Source of the DNA: Bacteroidota bacterium
GTDB taxonomy: Bacteria > Bacteroidota > Bacteroidia > UBA4408
Direction: 5' to 3'
NCBI GenBank assembly: GCA_016718805.1
Contig: JADKCP010000006.1
Coordinates: 1 to 64,000 of the forward strand
DNA: 64,000 bases
The notes under the pieces were generated by a model. The model did not search any database. It worked only from the letters and a program-made list of their open reading frames with translations, and was not told the DNA's origin. Shown here one piece after another: positions 36,140-47,300 of this stretch. The stretch's first letter is position 1; every line of letters starts with the position of its first letter. The translations under genes and the position numbers were made by a program.

Positions 36140-39036
36140 ATGGCAAAAAAATAACAGAGGTAATTGACCATGAACAACTGGAAGTAATTGGTGCGCGGGT
36201 ACACAACTTAAAAAACGTATCGGTAACCATTCCACGTAATCAACTGGTTGTTATTACAGGCCTTAGCGGAAGCGGAAAATCGTCGCTTGCATTTGATACC
36301 ATCTATGCCGAAGGTCAACGACGTTATATTGAAAGCTTTTCTATTTATGCGCGCCAATTCTTAGGAAATTTGGAACGACCTGATGTAGATAAAATTTCAG
36401 GATTAAGTCCTGTTATTTCAATTGAACAAAAAACTACCAACAAAAATCCACGCTCAACTGTGGGTACTATTACCGAAGTATACGATTTTATGCGACTGCT
36501 TTTTGCGCGCACTGCAGAAGCATTTTCGTATGTAACCGGTGAAAAAATGGTACGCTATTCCGATGATCAGATCATACAACTGATTTTGGAAAATTTTGAT
36601 GGAAAAAAGGTTGGCATCTTAGCTCCTGTAGTGCGTGGTCGTAAAGGACATTACCGTGAACTTTTTGAAAACACTTTAAAGCAAGGTTACCTGCGTGCTC
36701 GTATTGATGGAACTGTGCAGGAACTTAAAGTGCGCATGCAACTCGATCGTTATAAAACACACAATATTGAAATTGTTATTGATCGTATTGAAGTAACAGC
36801 TGAAGCACGTCAACGCATTGCAGAATCACTGAAGTTGGCAATGAAGCTGGGCAAAAATGCCATCATGGTGATGGACCTTGACAGCGATGAAATTCGCCAT
36901 TACAGCCGCATGCTAATGTGTCCCACTTCAGGAATCTCGTATGATGATCCTGCACCAAATTTATTTTCTTTTAATTCACCATTTGGAGCTTGTCACAAAT
37001 GCAATGGACTCGGTTTTGTTTCCGAAATAGATACTGCCAAAATTATTCCTGACCCTAAAAAAAGCATTAAAAGGGGTGGAATTGTTCCTTTGGGAGAATA
37101 TAAAAACTCATGGATTTTCAGTCAAATTGAAGCCATTGGCGATAAATATGGTTTTGATATTAATACGCCTATTGAAGAAATTTCGGAGGATGCCATCAAC
37201 ACCATTTTATATGGTAGCGAAGAAATATTAAAATCGCACCAGGATAAACGTAGCGAAAATTCACGCAGTTCAAGTTATTCCTTGGCTTTCGAAGGAATCA
37301 TTAATTTTATTGTTCGACAACAAGAAGAGCTTAGTTCCAAAGCAGTAGATAAATGGATTGATGCTTTTATGAATAAAATTGTGTGTCCCCAATGCAAGGG
37401 AGCACGATTAAAAGAAGAATCACTTCACTTTAAAATCAATCAAAAAAACATTGCTCAACTTGCAACACTTAGTATTTCCGATTTAAAGGAATGGTTTAGT
37501 GCTGTGGAAGAAAATATGACGGAGCGAAACCGTTTCATTGCAACCGAAATACTAAAAGAAATAAGAACACGCATTGATTTTTTATTGAATGTGGGATTAG
37601 ATTATTTAACCCTTAACCGAAGTTCTCAATCCTTATCGGGTGGGGAAGCTCAGCGTATTCGACTTGCTACACAAATAGGTTCGCAATTGGTGGGTGTGTT
37701 GTACATTTTGGATGAACCAAGCATCGGATTGCATCAGCGCGATAATCAAAAACTGATAAAGGCGTTGCAAGATTTGCGCGATATTGGAAATTCGGTGATA
37801 GTGGTGGAACACGATAAAGAAATGATTTTGAATGCCGATTATGTGCTCGACATTGGACCTAAAGCAGGTATTCATGGAGGGGCAATTGTTGCTGCCGGTA
37901 CACCGAAACAAATTTTAAAAAGTAATTCAATTACTGCAAATTATTTAACTGGAGAAAGAAGCATTGCAATACCCAAGATTCGTAGAAAAGGAAATGGCGA
38001 TACCTTAGTATTGAAAGGTGCTTGTGGAAATAATTTAAAGAACCTCACAGTAAGTTTTCCATTGGGAAAATTGATTTGTGTAACCGGAGTTTCCGGAAGT
38101 GGAAAATCTACCTTGATTAATGAAACGCTATATCCTATTTTGAATCAGCATTTTTATCGTTCACACAAAAAACCGCTAGCTTATTCGAAATTAGAAGGAT
38201 TGAAGCATATTGACAAAGTAATTGAAATAGATCAATCCCCTATTGGTCGCACTCCGCGTAGTAATCCAGCCACTTATACAAATGTTTTTGCCGATATACG
38301 CAATTTGTATGCTGCCTTACCGGAAGCGAAAATTCGCGGTTACAAAGCAGGAAGATTTTCATTTAATGTGAAAGGTGGACGGTGTGAAACCTGTCAAGGT
38401 GGTGGAGTAAAAACCATTGAAATGAATTTTTTACCGGATGTATATGTTGAATGTGAAACCTGCTCAGGCAAACGCTACAACCGAGAAACATTAGAAGTTC
38501 GTTACAAAGGAAAATCAATCAGCGATGTGTTGAACATGACCATTGAAGACGCAGTTGATTTTTTTGAAAACATTCCTTCCATTCTTCAAAAAATAAAAAC
38601 TTTGAAAGAAGTAGGTTTGGGATATTTAACCTTGGGGCAACAATCTACTACCTTAAGCGGTGGTGAAGCTCAGCGAATTAAGTTGGCTGCTGAACTATCT
38701 AAAAAAGATACCGGAAAAACTTTTTATATATTAGATGAACCTTCTACCGGATTGCATTTTGAAGATATACGAATTTTGTTGGATGTGCTGTATCGATTTA
38801 TTGATAACGGAAGTACAGTATTAATTATTGAGCATAATTTGGACATTATAAAAGTTGCCGATCACATTATTGATTTAGGAATGGAAGGTGGAGAAAGAGG
38901 AGGTGAACTAATAGTGGAAGGAACACCGGAGGAAATTATCAAAAATAAAAATAGCTTTACTGCACATTACCTTAAACTAGAATTGGAAGAACAGGAAAAA
39001 ATAAGCGCAGAAAAACAAAAAATAAAACAAAACTAA
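36140..39036 (+). CDS. uvrA: Excinuclease ABC subunit A, start broken by an A-run
   Basis: Nearly the whole UvrA protein is open: Walker A TGLSGSGKSSLAFDTIYAEG (at about 36260, before the first in-frame ATG), zinc finger CHKCNG, signature SQSLSGGEAQRIRLA, second Walker A TGVSGSGKSTLI, zinc finger CETC and second signature TTLSGGEAQRIKLA. The natural ATG at 36140 reads M-A-K-K then TAA. One more A in the A7 run at 36145-36151 gives MAKKITEVIDHEQLEVIGAR, joined to the main frame. No other usable start exists upstream of Walker A, so the lesion is a one-base loss, most likely a sequencing error. Function: damage recognition in nucleotide excision repair. Confidence 0.93.
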
Positions 39037-39062
39037 TCTTAACTATTAAATTTAATTATACG

Positions 39063-39769
39063 ATGTCAAACAATGAAGAAAAAATAAGAAAAGCTTTTGA
39101 AAACCGCGATTGGAACGAAATAAAAGTACAAGACTCATGGCAAATTTTTAAAATTATGGCCGAGTTCGTTGAGGCATTTGAAAAGCTTGGTAAAATTGGA
39201 CCTTGTGTATCAATTTTTGGATCAGCTCGCACCAAACCAAATAGTCCCTATTATGAATTGGCTGAAGAAATCGCTAAAAAAGTTACTGAACATGGTTACG
39301 GTGTAATCACCGGTGGTGGTCCCGGAATTATGGAAGCAGCTAATAAAGGAGCACGTTCAGGAGGTGGTCGCTCTGTAGGATTAAACATTGAATTGCCGTT
39401 TGAACAATATTCCAATCCTTATATTGATACAGATAAATTAATCAATTTTGATTACTTTTTTGTTCGTAAAGTAATGTTTATGAAATACGCACAAGGCTTT
39501 ATAGTGCTGCCGGGAGGAATGGGAACATTGGATGAAATGTTTGAAGCAATTACCTTAATTCAAACACAAAAAATCGGACGTTTTCCAATCATTTTAGTTG
39601 GAATCAGCTACTGGAGCGGCTTGCTTGAATGGATAAAATCAACCATGCTTGTTGCAAAAATATTAATCCGGATGATTTGAACTTAATAACTTTGGTAGAT
39701 AATGCCGATGATGCGGTAAAAGAAATAAACCGATTTTATTCGAAGTATTTATTAAAACCCAATTTTTAA
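39063..39769 (+). CDS. LOG-family (TIGR00730) phosphoribohydrolase-like protein, frameshifted near its end
   Basis: A lysine-decarboxylase-like Rossmann protein. Motifs: SIFGSARTKPNSPYYELA (about 50), GVITGGGPGIMEAANKGA (about 81-98) and VLPGGMGTLDEMFEA (the PGGxGTxxE active-site box, about 155). The frame stops at 39680, but the expected C-terminus continues in another frame to TAA at 39767-39769 (INPDDLNLITLVDNADDAV). Adding one A to the A5 run at 39656-39660 joins them into about 235 residues. Family members release cytokinin-type bases or nucleotide ribose groups; the substrate here is unknown. Confidence 0.85.
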
Positions 39770-39789
39770 TCTTCATCATACACTAGTAG

Positions 39790-39819
39790 AAACAGCAATT
39801 CCGGTTGCTGTTTTTTTTT
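39790..39819 (+). terminator. Intrinsic terminator after the LOG gene
   Basis: AAACAGCAA (39790-39798) pairs with TTGCTGTTT (39805-39813) around a 6-nt loop, followed by a T-run to 39819. It ends the transglycosylase-uvrA-LOG transcription unit. Confidence 0.85.
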
Positions 39820-40092
39820 CCCCTTTTTTTGAAGAATTGCGATTATTAAAATTTGCGAATCTTAGTATTTCCAAAATAAACTCCTCAATCACATCACTTT
39901 AATTTTGTGATATGAATCAAGCTTTATAAATTCTTTAAAAGCGCAGAATATACAGTATTAAAAGGCTGATTTCATTTTAACATTTTTGTGTTTATAACTA
40001 TGAGCATTAGAACTAGTCATTGCTGATAAAAAAATTATTTTTGTTACGATAGCCTGTTTTATAGATTTGAATCTACTTTAAAACCAATAGCA
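39820..40092. other. Intergenic region before the envelope block
   Basis: With the terminator this forms a gap of about 320 bp. It is AT-rich, with no open frame or RNA fold that I can support. It should hold the promoter of the SPOR protein at 40093. Confidence 0.5.
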
Positions 40093-41499
40093 ATGATTAA
40101 ATACCTGATATTACTTTTCAATGTAATGGGAATTTTATTTTTCAAAACCTTTTTTGAAACTGAACCTATTACAGTTGCACACAATTTTCCAGAGTCGGTT
40201 GTGACCGGAGGAGAATATGTAGTGGAAGTAAAAATCAACAAAAACACTGTTGGAGGATTTGCTGAATTAAAACAGATTTTACCAATTGGATTTAATGCAA
40301 GTATCATTGATAGTAAAAAGGGAACTTTTTCATTTAGCGATCGGGAGGTTAAAATTATTTGGATGACTTTACCTGATGATGAAGAATTTACAGTGAAGTA
40401 TAAAATAACAGTATTGGCAGAAGCCAGTGGACAAAATCAGGTAGTTGGAACTTGCTCATATCTCGACAACAATCAAAAAGCAACTGTAAATTTAGAAACT
40501 AAACCTGTGCAGCTAGCAACCGGTAGCGCAGCAATTGAAAATACTGTAACAGCTCCTAGCGCTCCGCTTAGCAACTTACCGGTGTTTTGTGAACGAACCA
40601 TTAGCAGTGTTAGTCAAACCGATACAAAACTTTTAGTGAGTGTAAAAATTAAGAATGATTCTATAAGCGGTTTTGCTAAACTTGAAGAAATGATTCCGGA
40701 GGGGTATGTTGCTTCATCGGATGAAGTGCACAGTGCCGTATTTTCTTTTGTTGACCAAAAAGTAAAATTTTTATGGATGTCATTTCCTTTTGAAAAAGAA
40801 TTTACTGTTTCATATTTCCTGGTTCCTCAAGTTGAAAGCAACGATACTCTTCAATTAAACGGTTATCTGTCTTTTACCATTGCTGAGGAAACCAAAAAAT
40901 TTACCCTAGCCACAAGTAGTTATTTGAAAGGCAAAAGCGAATCAATTTCAGCAAAGGAGGCTACTACAACAACTGCTGTTACAACTGTTGAGAATGAAAA
41001 CAAAGTATTAAATGAACAGCCCGAAACTAGCACAGTTACTGAAACCCAAACTGCCAATATTACTGAATCCAAACCTGCAAACACAAGTGAAGCAGAAAAA
41101 GTTACAAATCCTGGTAGTCTTGCAGAAGCTGCAATCCAAAACAATGAGCAATCTAAATCAACTTCTCCATTAGGAAAACCTTCAGAAGAAAACCCAACAA
41201 CAAAATCGTCTACAGGAGTGGAATACCGGGTTCAAATTTGTGCCACACGTAAACCAGTTGAAATAGCTTATTTACAATCTACTTACAAACTAAGCGAAAA
41301 CCTTTATGCTGAAATGCATGAAGGATGGCACAAATTCACAGTAAACACAGTTTCTGAATACAAAGCAGCTCGTGATAAGCGTGAGGAACTTCGCCAAAAT
41401 GAAGCTATAAAAGGTCCGTTTGTTACTGCTTATAATGCAGGAACAAGAATATCAGTGCAGGAAGCGTTAATGATTGCCAATCAAAAATGGGTGCGATAA
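40093..41499 (+). CDS. Hypothetical envelope protein with two tandem beta domains and a C-terminal SPOR-like domain
   Basis: A 468-residue protein with an N-terminal hydrophobic segment (YLILLFNVMGILFF). Two related domains of about 115 residues follow (about 25-145 and 160-275); both have GFAxLxxxxPxGxxA, then FxFxDxxVKxxWMxxPxxxEFTVxY. A Thr/Glu-rich linker (about 280-370) precedes a SPOR-like domain (YRVQICATRKPVEIAYL, about 375-455), which may bind peptidoglycan or related glycans. I do not recognise the repeated domain. The next gene also ends in SPOR domains. Confidence 0.7.
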   Translation: MIKYLILLFNVMGILFFKTFFETEPITVAHNFPESVVTGGEYVVEVKINKNTVGGFAELKQILPIGFNASIIDSKKGTFSFSDREVKIIWMTLPDDEEFTVKYKITVLAEASGQNQVVGTCSYLDNNQKATVNLETKPVQLATGSAAIENTVTAPSAPLSNLPVFCERTISSVSQTDTKLLVSVKIKNDSISGFAKLEEMIPEGYVASSDEVHSAVFSFVDQKVKFLWMSFPFEKEFTVSYFLVPQVESNDTLQLNGYLSFTIAEETKKFTLATSSYLKGKSESISAKEATTTTAVTTVENENKVLNEQPETSTVTETQTANITESKPANTSEAEKVTNPGSLAEAAIQNNEQSKSTSPLGKPSEENPTTKSSTGVEYRVQICATRKPVEIAYLQSTYKLSENLYAEMHEGWHKFTVNTVSEYKAARDKREELRQNEAIKGPFVTAYNAGTRISVQEALMIANQKWVR

Positions 41500-41520
41500 T
41501 TTAAACCAGTAAAGCAAGCA

Positions 41521-43603
41521 ATGATGAATAAAAAAATTCTACTTCTGAATATTCTGCTATTAGCCGGATATATTGCTTATGGCCAAAAAGCCGATACTAC
41601 CTCCACCACCAAACAAGCTGATGCCGCCACAACCGAAAAAATTAATTTACCCAAACCTATTATTGGTCTAGGTATTGGCATGTTTTCATTTTATGGCGAG
41701 TTGACCGATAAAAAATTTGCCAACCCTATGGTGAGCCGTGTTGCTTACGAACTATCGGTTAGCGAAGATTTGAACGATTACTTCAACATGCGTTTTTATA
41801 CATTGTTTGGGAAACTAGGAGCCAACGAACGTGGAGTTGACCGCAACCTGAATTTTGAATCGAGCATTCGATTGGGTGGAGTAAACATGACTTACAACTT
41901 TGGAAATTTCTTAAAAAAGGAACGCATTATTTCTCCCTACATCACAACAGGTATTGAAACTTTTGAATTTTTATCGAAAACAGATTTAAAAGACGCGAAT
42001 GGAAATACTTATTATTATTGGAAAGACGGCTCTATAAAAAGTATTTCGGAAGATAGCCCGAATGCGACTTCCGCAGTAGTGCTTCAACGTGATTACAAGT
42101 ACGAATCCGATTTACGTGAAGCAAATTTAGATAAGGCAGGTAAATACGGAGAGCGTTCAATGGCTATTCCTGTTGGACTTGGAGCTGTGTTACACGTGTG
42201 CGACCGTCTTGATTTTAAAATTGGTACAACCGTTCACTTCACCTTTACAGATAATATTGATAATGTTAGTTCACGCGGAGAAGGGGTAAGACAAGGGGAT
42301 GGAAAAAACGACCGCTTTATGATGACCTCCTTTTCATTGAATTACCGTTTACAAGGAAAGGATAAGAAAAAGGAAATTGAGGAAGAAGCTGTAGATTATT
42401 TAGCCAGCGATGCCGACGACGAAGATGGGGACGGTGTTATTGATATGTTGGATGAAAGTCCTTTCACACCTAAAGGTGAAGCGGTAAATTCTAAAGGTGT
42501 TCCGTTGGATGGCGACAAGGATTTAATTTTCAACTACCTCGATGAAGAAATTGAATCGAGATCCCTAGCCATTGTAAATGCAAAAGGAGTTGAATATACC
42601 GATACGATGATGGTGGTTGAATACGGTATGTACATGGATTCAACCGGAGCCTATGCTCAAAAAAGTTGATCTTAACGATAAAAACAATGCCGATAAGTTG
42701 AACATTTACAAAGTACAATTAGGAGCGTACAAAAAAGGAATTCCACCTGAATTGATTAATAAATTTTTAAGTATTAAAGATTTACAAAGCACAAAGGTTG
42801 GAGATTCATTAACTGTTTACACCGCAGGAAAATATGCTGAATATACAGATGCAGCAACGCGCAAAAATTCCTTAGTAAAAAATGGAATTAATGAAGCAGC
42901 GGTAGTTGTTCAAAGCCAAAATAAATTTATCCAGGTTAACGGTCCGATCGACAAAAACACGAAAGCCCGCAAAGGTACACCGGTTCCTGCAGCTGATTTA
43001 TCGGCCGAAAGTAATGAAGTAGTGTTTAGAGTGCAGGTAGGTGCTTACCGTGGGAATGTTTCAAAAGAAGTATTTGGCGACTTACCTCAACTTATTTCAT
43101 TCCTAGGTGAAAATGGAATTACACGTTATGTTACAGGAAATTTTGCCAGCTATAACGAAGCAGCGAAAGCCAAAATTGATATCTTATTGAAAGGATTTGA
43201 AGGAGCCTTTGTGGTTGCTTACAAGGGTGGAAAAAGAGTAGCTCTTCAATCGGTAGGCGCCGATATGCTTCAAAAAGAAGCCATTGAAGAAAATGAGCCG
43301 GATAAGGAAGTGAATGGTATTACTAAAGAGAAAATTTATTTTACCATTCAAATCGGAAATTTCAAAAGTGAGGTTCCTGCAGAACTACTAAATAAATATG
43401 TTTCGATTAAGGATATAGAAACTGAAAAATTACCTAGTGGTAATACCCGCTACACTGTTGGAAAATTCGGAGATTATGCTTCAGCCTTATCTCGCAAAAA
43501 TGAATTAATTAGTCAGTACAAAATTGACGGAGCATTTATTATTGCCTTTTTCAATGGCCGTCAGATAGACATGAATGAAGCAAAAGAATTATTAAACAAA
43601 TAA
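41521..43603 (+). CDS. Outer-membrane protein with three SPOR-like domains, frameshifted
   Basis: The 5' part (to 42669) has a signal peptide (ILLLNILLLAGYIAYGQ), a beta-barrel-like domain and an Asp-rich thrombospondin type 3-like segment (DADDEDGDGVIDMLDE, about 297-312). It stops early. The 3' part lacks a signal peptide and holds three SPOR-like repeats (YKVQLGAYKKG, FRVQVGAYRG, FTIQIGNFKS). Removing one A from the A6 run at 42659-42664 joins them (AYAQKVDLNDKNN) into about 690 residues. It likely anchors to peptidoglycan. The repeats and context suggest a role with the OmpA/PKD protein downstream. Confidence 0.8.
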
Positions 43604-43614
43604 ACCATTTACTT

Positions 43615-44307
43615 ATGAAACTAAGATGTATAATAGTTGATGATGATGAAAATTCTAGAAGTGTTATTGAACATTGTGTCAGTAAAACCGAATTTTTAAG
43701 TCTGGAAGGTATTTATTCTAGTGCAAAAGATGCTTTGGTAGGATTAAAATCCAAACCTGCCGATGTTATATTTTTGGATGTGGAAATGCCGGAAATGAGC
43801 GGTATAGATTTTATGAAAACCTTTACCGACATTCCTCAAGTGGTAATTGTTACTTCTAAAAAAGAATATGCAGCCGAAGCCTACGACTACAATGTAACCG
43901 ACTTTGTATCGAAGCCAATTGACTATGCACGTTTTTTAAAAGCCGCAGAAAAAGCCCGCGAAATGCATTCAAGTATTACGCGCAGTGAAATTAATTTGGA
44001 TGAAATCTTCATTAAAAAAGATTCCCGTTTAATCAAGCTGCACGCTAATGAAATTAATTGGATTGAGGCCCTATCGGATTACGTTAATATATATACTACC
44101 GGTCAACGTTACACAGTGCTTACTACAATGAAAGGTATAGAAAGCAAATTGCCCCCTAAAGATTTTGCACGTGTGCATCGCTCCTATATTATTCGCATTG
44201 ATAAAATCAAGGAAATTGAGGAAAATACTGTTTTTATTGGTGAAAATGCGATACCTATTAGTCGTTCGCACAAAGAAGCTTTATTAAAAAAACTTAATCT
44301 GCTTTAA
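43615..44307 (+). CDS. LytTR-family response regulator
   Basis: A 230-residue regulator. The receiver domain has the acidic pair DDDEN (about 10-14), the phosphoacceptor Asp in IFLDVEMPEMSG (about 55) and Lys in FVSKPID (about 102). The C-terminal LytTR DNA-binding domain has INWIEALSDYVNIYT (about 143-157) and FARVHRSYIIRIDKI (about 184-198). No partner histidine kinase is adjacent. It lies 11 bp after the SPOR protein and 24 bp before the OmpA protein, so it is co-transcribed with envelope genes. Confidence 0.93.
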   Translation: MKLRCIIVDDDENSRSVIEHCVSKTEFLSLEGIYSSAKDALVGLKSKPADVIFLDVEMPEMSGIDFMKTFTDIPQVVIVTSKKEYAAEAYDYNVTDFVSKPIDYARFLKAAEKAREMHSSITRSEINLDEIFIKKDSRLIKLHANEINWIEALSDYVNIYTTGQRYTVLTTMKGIESKLPPKDFARVHRSYIIRIDKIKEIEENTVFIGENAIPISRSHKEALLKKLNLL

Positions 44308-44331
44308 CACAAGAGGGAAATTTTTGGGTCT

Positions 44332-47300
44332 ATGAGATATCTATTGAGGTTTGTTGTACTATCATTTCTGTGCTTGCATGGAATTAATGGCTACGCCTCC
44401 GGAAAAGTATCGAGTAGTGATTCATTAAAATACCTCAGTTATTCAAATTCCCGTTTGCTTAGCCAGGCTCGAAAAGCAGCAACAAACGATGTATACGATG
44501 AAGCCAAAACCATGTACCTTATTTTGCTTCAACGCGATTCGATAAATCCACTGTATAATTATGAATGTGGATTAAATTTTTTCCTCAATTTATTTGAACA
44601 ACCTTTATCTCTCCCCTATTTTGAGCGTACTATTAAATACTCAGGAAAGGACACCATTACCAAAGCTTTTTACTATTTAGGACAAGCATATCAACTCAAC
44701 AACCGGTATGAAGAAGCTACTAAGGCTTATCTGAACTACAAGCGTTTTATTTCGAAAAACAAATCTGAATTAGCCGATTTGGAGAAAAAAATACAACAAT
44801 GCCAGCAAGGAAAAGGGTATTTGGCTACCTTCAATAATATTGTAAATATTGACAATGTTGGAAACAATGTAAACACCGAAGAAGCAGAATATGTTCCTGT
44901 TGTAAAGGGTGACGAATCGGTGATGTATTTTACAGCAAGGCGCAAAAGCAATGTGGGTGGTGAATTGGATCAGGAATCGAACCGTTTCTTTGAAGATATG
45001 TTCATTAGTAAAGGTGAAAATGGTGTTTTTCATGTGGGTGAACGTTTTTCATTGGGTGATACATTGACTAAGAAATTGCGAAATACCGGAGCGCATGAGT
45101 CGGTAGTTTCTTTATCGTACGATGAGAAATATTTAATCACCTATAAAAATAATTCATTGTGGTATAGCGAATGGATAAGTAATTCATGGTCGAAACCAAT
45201 ACGTTTTGGCAAAAATATTAACCGAGGTGAATACCAAAACCATGGTAGCTTATCGGCAGGTAATGATTCCTTATTTTTCTCGAGCAATGCCAGTGAAGGC
45301 TACGGTGGTATGGATATTTATTTGAGTGTAAAAAATGCGGATGGAAAATGGGGTAAAGCACAAAATCTGGGAGCTACCATAAACACTTCTGATGATGAAG
45401 ACAGTCCTAGTATTGCATTTGATAACAACACCCTCTATTTTTCATCGAAAGGACATAATTCAATGGGTGGATTTGATGTTTATAAATCGGTTTATAAAGA
45501 TGGACAATGGTCAACTCCATTAAATTTGGGTATGCCGGTAAATTCTTCAGGTGATGATATTTATTTTAAATACGACAAGAATAAAAAGCAAGCCTATTTT
45601 TCATCGTCTCGACAAAAAGGTTTTGGGGATTATGATATTTACCGCCTTATTGATTATAATTCACCTCGTTTCGATGATTGCCAATATTTAAATGCATTAC
45701 CTGCTTTTCCTATTAGTATAGATGCTGCTTCCATGGCTGCACCTAAAATGGCCAATCTTGATTATCGTTGGGAGTTCGATGATGGCAAACAAGTAAATGG
45801 AGAAAAGGTTGATCTAAATTTTACCGAACCGGGCGAACATAAAGTAAAACTATATGTACTTGATCCGATTGCCTCTGCCTTGGTTTATGAAAAAGATACC
45901 ATAATAAACGTATTGAATTTTAATACACCATTTTTTAATAGTCCTGATACAGTTTCTATAGACTCATTAATACAAGTATACGGAACTCCTAAAAATATTG
46001 ATGATTCAAAAGTATTGAAATACAATTGGAATTTTGGTGATTCAACAGCAATTTTAGATAGTTCGGCTGCAAGCCATAATTACAAAGCACCCGGAAACTA
46101 CGAGGTAAAATTAAGCATGGTTGCGATGAATGATTCAACGGATCGGATTTTTCAAAAATGTGTTACTAAAAATGTAACGGTTTTGAATAAGGAAGATTAC
46201 ATGAACTATTATTTAAAATCGGTAGTTCGCGCCAATAAACGAAAAGGATTTAATTCAGACATGCTTGGATTAACGCATCTTGAGTTTTTAGCGCCGGATA
46301 CTTCTACCCTTAGCTTGGAAAATTTGTTTGATGCCTCCCCTGTATTCATACCTAATTCAAAGATTTTGTCGTACAACTGGAATTTTGGTGATACCTTAAA
46401 ACGAATTAAAACTACTCAAATTAAACATGCTTTCGACAGTGTAAAAATATATGAAGTAAAATTGAATGTGGTGTATCAAAACGATTCAACCAAAGGTATT
46501 TATGAGCAAAGTGTCAAAAAAAATGTAGTGGTTGTTAGTCCTGAAGATTACAAGAAAATACAATCCCGAAAAGATACACTTGCAAGAAAATCGTTTGAAA
46601 CTACACTGTTAGATAAATCTACACTTGATTTTATTGCGCCGGATACTACTACCTTGAACCTGAAAAATATATTTAATTCTCAACCGGTAAAAATTGCCGA
46701 TTCAAAAATTTTGGAATACAAATGGACCATAGGCGATTCAGTTCAAAAAGTAAAAACTACTCGAATTTCGCATGCATTCGACAGCTTAGGAAGTATTCCT
46801 GTGAAATTAGACATTACTTATCAAAACAATAAATCAAAAGGAATTTATGAAACTACTATTACTAAAAATGTAACTGTAATTGATACGCAAGCATTCAAAA
46901 ATGTATTGCTCGAACGATTTGAAAAACTGGCTGAGGCATCAAAAAATATGCAGCCTCAAAAACCCGAATTGGAAATCATAGCTCCCGATACAACTACGCT
47001 TAACTTGCTTACTGAGTTTAAATCTGTGTCCACCAACAAACTTGCTGAAGAACCGGTAAAATCGACTTGGAATTTTGGGGATACTGCACAAATTTTATCC
47101 GGAACTAAAACCAATTATAGTTTCAAAGATACCGGAAGCTTTCCGGTTGTGCTCGATGCTGTATTTCAAAATGCAGTAACCGGTAAATTTGAAAAAAGCA
47201 AACTGCAAAAATCCATAGAAGTACTCGATACTGCGACTTACAAAAAACTTGTTGAGGCACGTGCTCAAAAACAAATTGCCGCAAAAAATCCGGAATTTAA

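Noticed and set aside
36370..36372. First in-frame ATG of the long uvrA frame as the true start
   Set aside because: It would remove the first Walker A motif, which is clearly encoded upstream in the same frame.
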